Shown: positions 42,104 to 54,253, numbered from the stretch's first letter. The stretch is DNA of 64,000 nucleotides from Vitellaria paradoxa (GCA_019916065.1 JAINTL010000058.1:124001-188000); one strand, 5' to 3'. Translations and numbers: made by a program. The notes: a model not told the origin generated them from the letters alone.

Positions 42104-42975
42104 AATGTGGGAAAAGAGAGAGAGAGAGAGAGAGAAGTAGGGATTGTCTATTTAATGTCAAGTCCTATTTTAACAATTTATCTTAGAAGCATTTTATTAT
42201 TGTTATTTTTTATTCAGTTGGTAATAACAGCTCAGAATTTTGTTGCTGCCTTGTGTAATCGTTCCTTCTCCGAAGATTGTAAACTCTAAATTGTAAATCA
42301 AAAGCTTACTAAATTTATTCTTCACTTAGCTGTGCACATAAATTTACAAGATTTTCTTTCCGAATGTATGTCACATTCCCAGTAAGTATGGAGAGGGCAG
42401 ATCATACCTTGTACAACAAATATGAAATTACACAAAAGTTCTGAATATTTACTTCATATCAAGGAGTGGGAGAGGGGGTCAGAAATGAGAGGGTGGTCTT
42501 TGATCATTGGCATCTGAAAAGAGGATGACGGGTAGCGTTAGAATTTGGAGTCGAAAAAAATGATATTGCTTGTTACTAAGAAGAGAGAGTTTGTCCCCCG
42601 GGGTTGGGGGGGGGGGGGGGCTGAGAATATTGTAATAAAATTAAAATATCAAATATATTTTAGTAATTTCACAGTAGAGAAAATGAAAATTCTAACTTAT
42701 ATTCAAAGATTTCTTTGAAAGAATATTTTTTACCCGTGGTACTGTAGCAATTTATTTAAAATGATCAAAATAGCCACCAAAACAAGAGCACCCACCCCAA
42801 AAAATAATAATAATAATAAAATAAAAATAAGAACTCGATTTATGGGGCTGATGAAAGGGCTCGGCTTGATCGGCCCAAAGAAAAGAGGAGAAATTGAATC
42901 ATTTTCTCGAACGTTTTATTTATCGCTTAGCTCCTATTTTTTCTTCTCTGATTGCGAAGCCGATTGGACTCCGAT
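42104..42975. other. Intergenic: methyltransferase 3' UTR and farnesyltransferase promoter
   Basis: A GA run at 42115-42135 and an AT-rich tail of the methyltransferase gene come first. A G-homopolymer (~42604-42620) and AT-rich DNA follow, then the promoter-proximal region, in which GATCGGCCCAAAG near 42869 resembles the GGCCCA (site II) element common upstream of plant housekeeping genes. Confidence 0.45.
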
Positions 42976-45900
42976 ATGGACTCCAGCGAAGAACGGCAGC
43001 GAGTTCCCCTGAGCCGGCGACCGGAGTGGTCGGATGTGACTCCCGTCCGGCAGGACGACGGTCCGACCCCCGTCGTGCCGATCGCGTACAAGGAAGATTT
43101 CGAGGAGACGATGGACTACTTCCGAGCCGTCTACTTGGCCGACGAGCGCTCCCCTCGCGCTCTCCAGCTCACCGCCGAAGCCATCCACTTGAATCCCGGC
43201 AATTACACTGTCAATTCCTTCACTCTTACCTTTCCTTATCTTATACTTCTCCCGAAAAAGTAAAATTTAGTTTAATTTAGTTGTCCAGTGTCCGGGAAAA
43301 ATATGGGGGAGATTATTTTCTGTGGAAACAAACAGAGCTGACGGAGATTGAGCATAATTAGGGCTCTTGCTAGTCTAAATAGTGCTGCTTTGAAGTGTAA
43401 ATTAAGCAATTTAATGCCTAAGTATATTATAGTTAGAGCTCAATTATAGTTGTAAATTGTGTTTCTGGAAATAAATAACTTGTTGAACTGTGAAATGTGA
43501 ATGCAAGGATATTAGGGCTGACGGACATTGAGTACAATTAGGGCTCTTGCTAGTCTAAATAGTGCTGCTTTGAAGTGTAAATTAAGCAATTTAATGCCTA
43601 GAGTATATTATAGTTGTAAATTGTGTAATTTTCTGGAAATAAATCACTTGTTGAACTGTGAAATATGAATGCAAGGATATTGGCGAAGAATGTTAATTTG
43701 TTTTTACTTAATTAAGCTATTTATATTCTTTGCTTGAAATCTGATGCTACATATTCTGTTACCATTTGTCAATAACATTGCATTTGAGTGACTTAGGTTT
43801 TAGATTTACATATATTATATGTATTATTTGATAAATTGCTTATCTGTAACCTGTATATGATATTTCATATAAGATTTTAGGTTCTCACTGTCTATTAATC
43901 ATATGAGATCTTCATGAAGACGTTTATTTTTCTTTGCAAACCAAATGTATGAGATAATAAAGTATTGAAGTGTTGATTCAATCATCTTAACTGTGACTCA
44001 GCCTCTGAGGTCAGAAGAATGTACATGCAATAAACTAAGTTAAGTATATAAATAAGTTTCATGTTGTATTTTGAACAACCAATCAGATTAATGTTCTAGA
44101 TTCTAATTTATAAGCAACGAATGATGCTAAGCATAATTGATGTTGACAGGAGGTAATATAGTACATCATATGGTTTTCAGTGAATGTTGAACATTGGGTT
44201 TGACATGTTAGCCTCTTTCTTTTCATTTTTTTTTTTTGGGGGGGAACACCCTGGACTTCTCAGCCCAGCCATTGTTTGGACGAATCACTACCCCCCCCAA
44301 AAAAAAAAAAAAAAAAAAAAAAATTCACTCCTACCCAGCCCTTTTGTAGCACCATCCATTTTTGTTGGTTTACTGTAAGGGCATCTTGGTATTATCACTG
44401 CCAAAGGTGTTTTGAAGCTTTTGTTTTGTTTTGAAATAAGATTTCTTTTTTAACATTGATGGTTTAGGACACTGAATAGAAGCAATTCTTTCTTATTTGG
44501 GTTCTGATTTGCAGTATGCATTTTGAATGTAGGTTTATTGAATGATGCTAGCTGCTGGAGCTCAACTTTTTTACAATATATAAAAATTTGTGGTTTTTTA
44601 TTTTAAGAAATGTGGAAGTCTCCATTTTTACTCCTTACAAAATGACCTACACTTTGCATTGCAACAACTAAAGTCTCTACATTTCTAATTTGTTGCAATG
44701 GACCTTTTCTAAACTTTAGTTTGGTATAGAAAGAAATATAAAGAATGAATTCCCAGTGATACTATTGTTCCATACTATTATGGAAGAAGATCTAGGTAAG
44801 AGATGTACTTCCTCAGGAATGAAAAAAAATCGATCTACTTTCATTTGGTATTTTGGCCTAAATTCCTTGATTCCTCGATACTCAATCAAATCCTCTTTTT
44901 TGATGATTGAATGCACTTCAATAGTCCCATATTTAGAAATTCCCAAACTCTTTCTTCTGTATTGAGGATCATCGCCATTGTGCAAGCAAGATTGGTTGGA
45001 TTAGGCCACTTTTCTGTAGGTTATATATTAACTTATGCGGCTTTCTTGTTTGCCTCTACATCGGATAAATTTGGTTAATTTTTTAGTGTGTTATATCTGC
45101 GATAGTCTCATTTCTTTTGATGAGGAGGAGGTCCACCTTCTTATATTTCTACATCTAGGATCTGACTTGTATCATGGATACTAATAGGAGCTGAACCGTT
45201 ATGGCTGTGATTGGGTAAATTCATTTCTTGATTTTGATGAATCGTAAGATAAAAAAGATATTTTTTATCAATTTTATTAATTATTTGATAATTAGTAAGC
45301 CTGGTCTTAGTATTTTTATTACTGTTGGTATTGATCTTAATCCAAGTCTCAATATTGAATTTCTTTCTAAGACAAAAATTGATAATTTTCCAATCAAAAT
45401 ATTTTCTATCCATATTTGAGTTCTATATCATTGATATTCTTTTTCTCTATTTCTCTTATCCTTCTATCCACATTTTTTTTCTCTATTTCGCTTCACAACT
45501 TAGAATCAGTTAGAATCAGATTTATTTTTCTTTTGTTTATGCAAAACAAATTTCAGTTGCTACAATGATATGACCAATATATTATATCTTGACTGTTTTT
45601 TGGATTCAGATAATGCGAAGTGATGGGTTGGTTATTAGTTCTATTGTTATTAGTTCATACTATAGGGGCTAGGGGCGAACTATTATTCAATAGAAAATAA
45701 GAGCTTTGGTTTTGGCTCATCGGGATAGAGATAGGCAAAAGAGAAATTTTCGTCGTTTGTGGATCACTTGTATAAATGCAGTAATTTGTGAAAGAGGGGT
45801 ATCCTATAGTTATAGTAGATTAATACACGATCTGCACAAAAGATGGTTGCTTGTTAATCGTACAATACTTGTGCAAATAGTTATATTAAATAAGAATTGT

Positions 45901-47496
45901 TTTTATACAATTTCCAACGAAATCATAGAATAATTAGATTGTAAGAAATCCGTTGGAATAATTTAAACAGAGTTCCCCGGAGAATGAACTCCGGGAAGGG
46001 AGAGTAGAAATTAATATGATAAAATATGATAAAGTAGTCAAAATAAATGAACATGCTCAATAAAAAAAAAATATTTCTTTGTTTTCCTTGATTTTTTTAT
46101 TCTTATGACACGATAATCAAATTTGGATTCTCGTATTTTTTTGAAGAAAATACGTTTGAGTTCAGATTGGAATTTTGATTCAATTGAAGAAAGAGTAAAC
46201 CTATTTATTTCTGGTTCTAAGACTAGTAGTTCTAGAAGTGGGCTTGGTTCTTTCAAATTGTTTCTCATTATTAAGATTGTTGAAAGAAATTAAATTTAAC
46301 ACAAATAATAAAGTGGTCACTTTCCCAAATAATTTAAGTTTTTAGGTGAGGTGGTAGTTAACAATTTAACATAGTATTAGAGAAAGTAAAAGTTTTGAGC
46401 TTAAATCTCACCATCACATATTTGGCCCATTTTAAAAAGCCTGTTAGGCCACACAAGGGGGTATGCTAAGAGAAAGAAAATCTAATATAATTAATAAAAT
46501 TGACCATCTCTCTGATAGTTTTAATTTTTTAGGTGAGACGGTGGCTAATAGTTTAACAAATATTTTAACTAAATGACTTGAAAATGAGTCTTTGATTTTT
46601 GTCATTAATACAGTTTTTATAGTTTCTTTTCTCTTATCTTAATAGATTTGCAAACTCCGATGTATTCTTCTTCCATTCATTGTATCTATCTTAAAATATA
46701 GATCAGTAAGATTGCGCCCTGCCTTTGGCCTTTCATACTTCATTTTCAACTTGCATTTAGAAACAGTTTTTATTCTTTTCTGAGGGAAATTTTGTGAAAG
46801 GCTATTTTGATGGTTTGCACAAAACGTTAAAGTTCATGCAGAAGGATCACATTGCTTTTTAATGTGATGTGAACAAAAAGTCATTGGAGGAAAATCTAAA
46901 TGGAAAAATCCTCACTATTCTCTTTCCCTCTCTCCCTGCTGCACATATTAACACTTGAACATTCACTCAAAATCCTCCTGTAGATAATAAACAACAAGTT
47001 TCTTCTTGGTGATATTTAAAGAGCAATAAAGGAAAGATTTTTTGAACTTTTACATAGTTTTGAGTCAAGAAGTTCTGCACCTAGTTAGAAAAAAATAGGA
47101 GAAATAACAAACTAATAGAGACCATGAGAATATGGAATCAGGAGTGCTCCCCCTAGTTAGAAAAAAAATAGCTTTTATTTATTAGTAGTTTTTGTATAAT
47201 GATCTTTATAAGACTATACGCAGCCTCAAGTTTCTTATACTTGCATCCTTTAATTTTTTAGACTACTAATTAGTTTGCATGCACAAGTAGTTGATAAGTA
47301 AATTTTAAGGAAGTCAAGCCTTCATCATCTTTTGCAGGTATGGCAGTTTAGGCGTCTTATACTCGAGGCTTTGAATTTTGACTTACATGAGGAACTGGAT
47401 TTTGTTGAACATATTGCTAAGGATAACTCGAAAAACTATCAAATATGGTGAGCTAAACCTTTCATATTTTGGTTTCTCTCTCCTTCTCTCTCGCAC

Positions 47497-47541
<45 letters not shown>

Positions 47542-49447
47542 AACACGCGCACGCGCGCGCGCACACACACACACATATTAACAATAGATGAAGTAAATAT
47601 TTCTGATAATTACATTGAAAAAAGAGGATAAGTTAGCATCCCATCACAAGCCTATTATTGGCTTGAGTCCCTTCATTGTCTTAGGTAACCAATGAATAAA
47701 TATGAGTGAAATGAATAATATGAAAAATAAAAACTAGCTAGCTCTATAGATTTTCAGAAGATCAAACAAAAAAAGTGGCTCTTGAGAAAATTAAAATAAA
47801 ATTAAGGAAACTAAGAATGACTTTGTCCATTTAGTTTACCATGTCCAGTGGTGACAAAATTGCCCAATTTTCCTGCTTTATTGTTTACATCACTTGTATA
47901 TACTTAGGATTAAAGCATTTTGCATGCTCTTCTTTGCAACTAGTTCATTATAACATCTAGGTGGAGAGTTGAGTGATCTTTTGAAAGATTATCGGTACAC
48001 CTTGATGGATGTTAAATATCTAAGAGGCTATATACTTTTTTTTTTTTTGGGGGGGGGGGGGAGGGCTTTTTGGTTGGTGCATTGTTGGTAGGGTAAACTT
48101 CTGAGTTGATTCTAAGCTTTTGAATTTTCTAGCTAATATGCCTAGGTGGTGCTCTGTTATTCTGGACAAATTTGATTGTTGCAGGCATCATAGGCGGTGG
48201 GCTGCTGAGAAATTGGGAACTGATGCAATGAGTAAGGAACTCGAGTTCACCAAGAAAATTTTCTCTGTTGATGCTAAGAATTATCATGCCTGGTCACATA
48301 GACAGGTAGCCTGATTTCTGTTGACCATTATATTGGAAAGTTAGTATAATGCCTAGTTCTTTTAACTTTAGACTAGCTTTCCTACACCTCAATGGAGGTT
48401 TTTCTTTTTTCTTTTCTCCTGTTTTATTTCATGTTTATTATTTTTATCTTGACAATATTGGTTTTGGCCTTTTGACAACGTATAAGTGGAACTTTAGATT
48501 TGAATATGTGTTTCAATGCAGTGGGTTCTGCAGGCACTAGGAGGATGGGAAGATGAACTTGACTATTGTCAGCAGCTTCTTGAAGATGACATTTTCAACA
48601 ATTCTGCTTGGAATCAGGTATAGCTGAAAGTTTTTATATGTTGCAGACTTTGTGAAGTGGTGATAATCACAAAAAAGTGGCCAGCCTTTTCAATCTGTTG
48701 CATTACTTTTAGCTTTCCAAGACAAATACTTACCAAATGTTCCATGGATCAAAATTTTGACAACCTTCAGATTACATCCACTCTTGATTTGATTGGCCTC
48801 GATGGAATTTAATGTTTTGGTTAGCTTCATTTGACAAAAGTTTCCAAAATTTATAAAATGTGCAGAGTTACTGTAAAGTTTACTTTCGACTTTGATAGAT
48901 AGATACCTATAGTTTGTGAATTTGTATATGTATGTCTTCTTGTATGGATTTAATTATGACATATAAACTTTTTTCTATTTGTCCTTATAGAGGGAACAAT
49001 TATTTGTTTTTACAGAGATATTTTGTTGTCACAAGATCACCCCTCCTGGGAGGCCTGGCAGACATGAGAGAGTCCGAAGTTCATTATGCAGTGGAAGCCA
49101 TTATAGCTAAACCTGAGAATGAGAGTCCATGGAGATACCTCCGAGGCCTTTACAATGATGATACAGAGTCTTGGATTAATGATCCTCAAGTCTCTACAAT
49201 ATGCTTGAAGGTCTTGAATTCGAAAAGCAGCTATGTCTATGCCTTGAGCATGTTCTTGGATCTTCTCTGCCATGGTTTCAAACCAAGCCAAGATTTCAAA
49301 GATGCCATAGACGACTTGGCTTCAGAGTCGGATTCAACAAATTCCGATTTAGCAAAAACGGTTTGTTCTCTCTTGGAGCGTGTGGATCCAATGAGAGCAA
49401 ATTATTGGAAGTGGCGCAAGAGAACGCTCCCTGCTCAAGCAGTGTAA
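42976..49447 (+). CDS. FTA: Protein farnesyltransferase/geranylgeranyltransferase I alpha subunit
   Basis: Shared alpha subunit of the two CaaX prenyltransferases, which attach farnesyl or geranylgeranyl to C-terminal cysteines (PLURIPETALA in Arabidopsis). Five coding exons join in phase: 42976-43209, 47338-47447, 48185-48305, 48522-48617, 49016-49447, giving 330 residues, close to the 326 of Arabidopsis FTA. The prenyltransferase alpha repeats show the repeated Asn/Trp/Arg pattern: [67 protein letters not shown] and ANYWKWRKR. The conserved N-terminal block [20 protein letters not shown] is intact. ATG 42976 is the first in-frame ATG. The first donor (ACT|GTCAAT) is weak, but the protein alignment across it is exact. 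Intron 1 is 4.1 kb and holds a tandem duplication and a plastid DNA insertion. Confidence 0.95.
43337..43681 (+). repeat. 180 bp tandem duplication in FTA intron 1
   Basis: GCTGACGG(A)GATTGAG starts at 43337 and its copy at 43517. Both run through TAGGGCTCTTGCTAGTCTAA and GTGCTGCTTTGAAGTG to AATGCAAGGATATT. The second copy lacks a ~16 base piece around AGAGCTCAATTATAGTTG. They are otherwise nearly identical, so the duplication is young. Confidence 0.9.
44750..44966 (-). pseudogene. rpoC2: rpoC2 fragment (plastid RNA polymerase beta'' subunit)
   Basis: Minus strand reads [20 protein letters not shown], then [20 protein letters not shown] and IPEEVH. These match the conserved rpoC2 block. An expected Arg in the ...VRNNSI segment is Trp here, consistent with CGG to TGG. 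Confidence 0.8.
44966..45079 (+). pseudogene. psaB: psaB C-terminal fragment
   Basis: Reads [20 protein letters not shown], then [13 protein letters not shown] and stop, against the plastid psaB ending ...STSGKFG. The DNA continues collinearly through the psaB-rps14 spacer to the rps14 start region near 45200 (GAGCTGAACCGTTATGGC). Confidence 0.8.
45206..45410 (-). pseudogene. ycf1: ycf1 fragment
   Basis: Minus strand reads [20 protein letters not shown], then [20 protein letters not shown], recognisable as part of plastid ycf1 (TIC214). Confidence 0.65.
45690..45932 (+). pseudogene. rpl20: rpl20 fragment
   Basis: C-terminal two-thirds of plastid ribosomal protein L20: [20 protein letters not shown], then [18 protein letters not shown] and [11 protein letters not shown] to stop. 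Two Arg codons of the plastid gene (ITRINAVIRERG in relatives) are Cys here, a CGT to TGT change each time. A TAG sits where CAG is expected just upstream. A plastid-type stem-loop (TTCCCCGGAGAATGAACTCC) follows the stop. Confidence 0.85.
46201..46278 (-). pseudogene. rps18: rps18 C-terminal fragment
   Basis: On the minus strand [20 protein letters not shown] is followed by TRNK and a stop at 46203-46201. This is the end of plastid rps18, in its normal tail-to-tail position with rpl20. The similarity stops near 46280, which sets the right edge of the insertion. Confidence 0.75.
46314..46565. repeat. Degenerate direct repeats, possible LTR retrotransposon relic
   Basis: The stretch TTTTTAGGTGAGGTGGTAGTT at about 46340 recurs as TTTTTTAGGTGAGACGGTGG at about 46530. 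AACATAGTATTAGAGAAAG near 46370 resembles a decayed initiator-tRNA primer-binding site (TGGTATCAGAGC). No coding part is left. Confidence 0.35.
47485..47577. repeat. Compound microsatellite (CT)n(CA)n(CG)n(CA)n
   Basis: In FTA intron 2. Pure CT to about 47518, then CA units, a GCGC-rich core and CA units again, so ~58 bases of almost perfect purine-pyrimidine alternation. Confidence 0.95.
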
Positions 49448-50470
49448 TGCCAGAAGGGGGTGTGCGTTGGCTGGGTTTATCTGTGGACTGGTATCTCATT
49501 TTTTCTGTGCCTTCTGTTTAGTTAACTTTAGGCCATGTCAGTCCAATGTTGTATCACAGATTTCTTGTTGTTTACTTTCAATGTTTTATACATCATTTAT
49601 ATATGCTTTTGAAAAGAAAAAAAAAAAAAAAAAACCTAGAAAAAGGGACCTTATATCTACTTTGGCATGGCTTGAAAATGTCTTTTTCATCCTTCGTTTT
49701 TACAGTGGCGGCCACTTTGACATCGCGAGAAATGTATTTTGTGTCCTTTGTTTTCGTAGAGATGAGGCAGTGAACTGTAGTTGAGTTCATTTTTTCCATT
49801 TTTGCAAGCTTATAAATCTGGTTCTCTATCTTGGTGGAAATTTAATTTCTCTTGAAAATTCGTACTCTTTCCATTTTGTTTTGCTTGTGATTTGTATTTG
49901 ACATCTTTTGAGATACATGTCATGCTTGGACTTTTGTTTGTGAATTCATCGTGTACAGCTCCAATCTGAGGTTTTGGATGGGTGCTACTTGGTTGTTAAT
50001 GGATATTTATCGATTGCCAGAATGAGGGCCCCTTGTGAATTAGTCATGGTCACTGGCCAGCTACGGGTGTGATATTTATCGCTAGTGGTTTGGTTTGAAA
50101 TTTTGAATTGTAGAGGTGTATTGGCCATTGGGTTCAATTTTTTGGATCTTCAGCTAGGGATGCAAACGAGACGTCTAATCTTTTCAAACTTTTTTATTTA
50201 ATAAATGAATTTAAATTTTATGTCTGCCTTACACATTGAATGAATGAGTCTAGTCAATCCCGTAATTTTTTTTGGTGAATTGAGTCTGAGTTTTTCATAA
50301 GCGACAAGTTATAAATCAATATGGAAAAATAGATATAATTTACTAGTGTATTAGTTTTAATATTTTAATAAATCAATGTAGTATTGTTAATTAAATTTTA
50401 AATTTATTGAATTTAGTGATGTAGTATTTTAATAAATTCTAGTGATTTATGTTTTTCATTATGTAATTTA
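49448..50470. other. FTA 3' UTR and intergenic DNA
   Basis: The first ~350 bases after the stop are a plausible 3' UTR, interrupted by an A-run at 49616-49634. Beyond ~49,900 no gene is seen. Confidence 0.5.
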
Positions 50471-50471
50471 A

Positions 50472-50627
50472 GGTGCGTTTGATTTGCTCAAAATCACTGA
50501 AAAATTTTGAAAATTTTTGAAAATTTTTAAAAATTATTCATTTTTTATCTCATTGTACAAATTACTAATTTATAAATTATCTTACTTTATCTCATTTTAT
50601 TTTATTTTTTATCACTTCAAACACACT
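50472..50627. mobile_element. Small hAT-like MITE
   Basis: The left end GGTGCGTTTGATTTG and right end TCAAACACACTTTTGG are imperfectly inverted (GTGYGTTTGA). Interior AT-rich. No clear target duplication. Confidence 0.35.
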
Positions 50628-50783
50628 TTTGGTTAAAAATAACTCATTGGATAGAATTTTTACCCATTTTTTCAAAAACAAATGTAATGGCACAAAAGAA
50701 AAATAAATTAATTTTTGAAAGATCTCATGTCTCAAAATTTGTTAGAGGAGAGGTAAATATGGTAGACTTGTCTTATTTATTTA

Positions 50784-52249
50784 CTAGGACTTTGCCCGTG
50801 CCAATGGCACGAAACTATAATTTAGCTTATAAAAAATTTAAATTTAAATTTGTAATTAAAATAAATTTATATAAAAAATTGTAAATATAACTTAGATACA
50901 ATCTAAAATGAAAAAATAAAAATAAATAATTCTAATCATCAAATAAATAAAAAAAAGTATCAATGTTTTTTTACATAGTACCCCTTCTTGTCTCAAGAAA
51001 AAAAAAAGGATGTCATTTCACTCAATATTTGCTTTTCCCCACACCACGTACATAGCTATTAAATCAACAAAATAAATCAAATAAATATTATTTTTAATTT
51101 TTAATTTAAGTACAATAAAATTAAATTTTAAATATTATTTTTTAAAACTTAGTTAACTTTGTTTAATATTCATTCATATAAAAATATAAAAAATGGAGGG
51201 AAAAATAAGAGTATATTTTTTACGTAAAGTGACCTAAAAACAACTAAAGTGGAGAGGAAAAAATAATTCTGACTAATAAATAAATTTAAAAGTTAAAAAT
51301 ATAATAAATTTAAATTCTTTAAAATTAATTATTATATAATAAATTAATTATTTTAACTTGTATGTATTTTAAATAAAAAAATCAGTTTGTTAATGGCATT
51401 GGTATGCTGTTAATTAGTGATAAGGACTTAAATATATATATATATTTTTATAATTTTGAGTTATTTTAATTCAAATCATTATTATATGTTTTTTAAAATA
51501 TTTGACCACGGTTGAAAGTTGAGAGAGTATAAAATATATGATGAAAAAATAAATAATATAAAATAATATAAAATATAGTAAACTGTTATTTATAAAATTT
51601 AAAGAAATTTCAGATGTTTGATTTATCAAAATTATCAATTTTTACTAATTTTTTAAATTTAAGCACATTATTTTTTATTAAAATTTTTGTGCTATTATTA
51701 TTTTTTTTTTATAACCACACACTCACCCTGCATTTTTTTCACTACTGTAGAAAGATAACACAAATAGTATAAAAGTGAAAATATTTAAAATTAATTATTC
51801 TTATTTTACTTATTAAAAAAATATTCTCATTTCTTTTACTTTTTTAATAAAATTTTAACTAAAAATTCCTTTAATTAAAATATGTCGGGTTTTGCTTTGT
51901 TTGGCCTACTAATTTTAATACATATTACTTTATGAATCAAATTTTAACTATTTTTCGCTGGCATCCCTTTTTGTCTCACTTACTGCACCAAAAAAAGTCA
52001 GGCTGCCTCTCTCTTACTACACCCATTTTGTCTCGGCAAAGACCAAAAAAAAAAAAAAAAGAATACCATCGACCTCTCTCACTGCCCAATCCTTCCCCCC
52101 ACTATCCCTCTCTCCCCCAACCACCCCCTCTCCCTCCCCCAACCACCCCCTCTCCCTCTCACTCTCACTCCCGCTCTCTTCCAGCGACTGCTACACACAT
52201 AAATGTTACATCCATCCCATAAAAAAATTGAATGAATTTGTAATATAGA
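50784..52249 (-). mobile_element. Non-autonomous Helitron, copy A
   Basis: Read on the minus strand, it begins TCTATATTACAAATTCATTC at 52249 and ends with a perfect hairpin CGTGCC-ATT-GGCACG (near 50810-50796), then GGCAAAGTC and the terminal CTAG at 50787-50784, followed by a flanking T at 50783. This fits the Helitron rule 5'-TC...hairpin...CTRR|T. A purine-rich domain (the CT-rich tract at 52070-52190 on +) follows the 5' end. The rest is AT-rich and non-coding. 1,466 bp. Confidence 0.8.
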
Positions 52250-53440
52250 ATACCCGTGCCTAAAGACACAGAAATATAATTTGACCTACAAATAACTTAA
52301 ATAGATGTATGTATTTAAAATTAATTATTAATTATTTATATAGTTAAATAGTAATTATTAATAATTTTTTATTTTAAGTACATCAAAATTCGTCAAATTT
52401 TGACAAATTTTTTAAAAAGTTTGACTGATATTTGTACCAAAAAGTTTCACAAAATTCTAAAAATTTTAAAAATTTTTAACTAAAATTTCATCACGTGTCA
52501 ATTAAAAATGTTTATTAATTAGTGTAAAAGTATACATTTAATTAGTTTTATAGATATGTAAATTAATTATTAGTATTTATTTATTGTGTTTATTTCAAAT
52601 AAAAAATTTGGCTTAAAAACATTTATAAAAAAAATAAGAGAGGAAAAAAATTATGACCTTTAAAAACATTTATAAAAACATTTCAAATAAAAATATTATA
52701 TTTTTATGTAAAGTGACTGAAGAGATAACTAAAGTGGAGAGAAAAAAAAATAATCGTGACCATTAAATAAATTTAAAGGTTAAAAATATGCTAAATTTAA
52801 ATTATTTAGTAAAATAATAATTATTAATAATTTTTAATTTAAGTACATCAAAAACTGACAAATATTTAATTTTTTAAAAAATTTGACTAATATTTAAAAA
52901 ATTAATTATTAATTATTTTTATACAGAAAAGACAGTTAAAGTGGAGAGAAAAAAATTAATTATAACTCTTAAAAATATACCAAATTTCAATTCGTTAAAA
53001 TTAATAGTGTAAAAATATATGTACTTAAAATTAATTATTAATTATTTATTTACTTCCCATTCAAATAAAATACTCAATTTACTTATAAAATAAAAAAAAC
53101 TACCAAAAAAATTTTTTTCAACTAAAAAAAAAACTTCACACCCCCAACAAACCCAACCCTCCTCTCTCTCTTTCTCTCTCTCTCTCACATCATCCCTCCC
53201 CCACCCCCCTCTCCTCTTTCTCACGTCCCATCCCGCCCCTCTCTCTCCCTCTCTTATCCCATCCCTCCCCCAACCCCCCTGACACGCCCACCCTCCCTTC
53301 CCACGACTCCCTTTCTCGTCAAACCCCCTCCACTCACTCTCTATCTCTCCAGCCCCCACTCTCCCTCTCTCTCTCTCCAGCCCCGCACCTCGACACGTAT
53401 ATACGTGTCTAATCAACCTTGAATTGAATTATAATATAGA
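52250..53440 (-). mobile_element. Non-autonomous Helitron, copy B (head to tail with A)
   Basis: On the minus strand it begins TCTATATTATAATTCAATTC at 53440, preceded by A as required. A purine-rich domain (53140-53390) and an AT-rich body related to copy A follow (shared word AACTAAAGTGGAGAG). The hairpin is decayed (CTGTGTC-TTTA-GGCACGG) and abuts the 5' end of copy A, with no intact CTAG. 1,191 bp. Confidence 0.75.
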
Positions 53441-54240
53441 TTTATTTATTTTTGGATTTAAAAATTTTTTTGAGCTTGTTTAGTTATTTAGATCAAATTT
53501 GGGTAGAGTTTGAGAAAAAAAAAAGTTAAGTTTTTTTTTTTGGAGTGAAGGGAAAATAAAAAAAAAGTTTAAAACACATTTGGTCACTTGTGTTTTTAAA
53601 ATTTATTTTTAAAAATAGAAAATTGGCTTACACATGACATAAAAAATGACAAAAAGTCATTTTGAGTATTTTTAATCCAAAATAAAGAAAATTTGAAAAG
53701 AGAGCATTTTTTATTTTTTTATTTTGATATTTTTAAAACATAAAATGAAAAAAAAATATAAAATAAAAAATAAACCAAATAACACCTTAGTAACTACTAG
53801 TTCAGCTACCAATTAATGGTTGCCAAACACAACTTTAGAACAGAATACGCCATCCTATTAGTTTGATCCCAAAGATTAAAAATATAATTTTTTATATATT
53901 TTGTGTATTTATATGCTATTTTATTGTATTTTTTTTATAAAAAATTATAAAAAATAAATTTTAAAACTATTTATTTATCTAAGAATATAGTTTAGATTTG
54001 TTTTAAAAATAAATAAAATTTACATAGACTGATTTAAAAATTAAATCTAGGTTATGAGTAAAAAAAATTATTTTTAATTAGAGCCAAAATATATACTAAG
54101 AGCAAAATTGGAAATTATTGTTTAACCCAAAAAAAAAAAAAATCTTACTTACAGTTGTCATTAAATCATGCTGGTAGCATAAAGAAACCATACACCGTCA
54201 CTCTCCACTTCCTCATTGCCCATACCCTAAAAAAGGACCG
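53441..54240. other. Intergenic AT-rich DNA
   Basis: Poly(A/T)-rich sequence without a supported gene. Confidence 0.5.
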
Positions 54241-54253
54241 GAACTGTTTACTC

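Larger units (their letters stand above)
44750..46285. mobile_element. Nuclear insertion of plastid DNA (NUPT), mosaic
   Basis: Inside FTA intron 1. Four or more plastid pieces from distant places in a normal plastome lie side by side: rpoC2 (44966-44750, -), psaB 3' end with the psaB-rps14 spacer (44963-45205, +), ycf1 (about 45410-45206, -), and rpl20 plus the tail-to-tail rps18 end (45673-46285). The bases 45440-45672 look plastid-like, but I could not place them. All frames carry changes, many of them C-to-T, so this is a dead copy. Confidence 0.85.

Noticed and set aside
45440..45672. Plastid-like sequence between the ycf1 and rpl20 pieces
   Set aside because: Looks organellar but I could not assign a locus, so no gene is called.
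46038..46268. 76-codon minus-strand ORF in the plastid insertion
   Set aside because: The real plastid content on this strand is the rps18 tail in another frame; this ORF is its shadow plus spacer.
51932..52222. Pro/Ser/His-rich + strand ORF
   Set aside because: Translation of the CT-rich domain of Helitron copy A.
53383..53405. Perfect palindrome GACACGTATATACGTGTC followed by CTAA
   Set aside because: First considered as a + strand Helitron 3' end, but the shared family ends place the element on the minus strand, so this is internal.
53042..53416. 124-codon minus-strand ORF rich in Arg, Gly and Glu
   Set aside because: It is the purine-rich 5' domain of Helitron copy B read as protein; low-complexity GA sequence stays open by chance.
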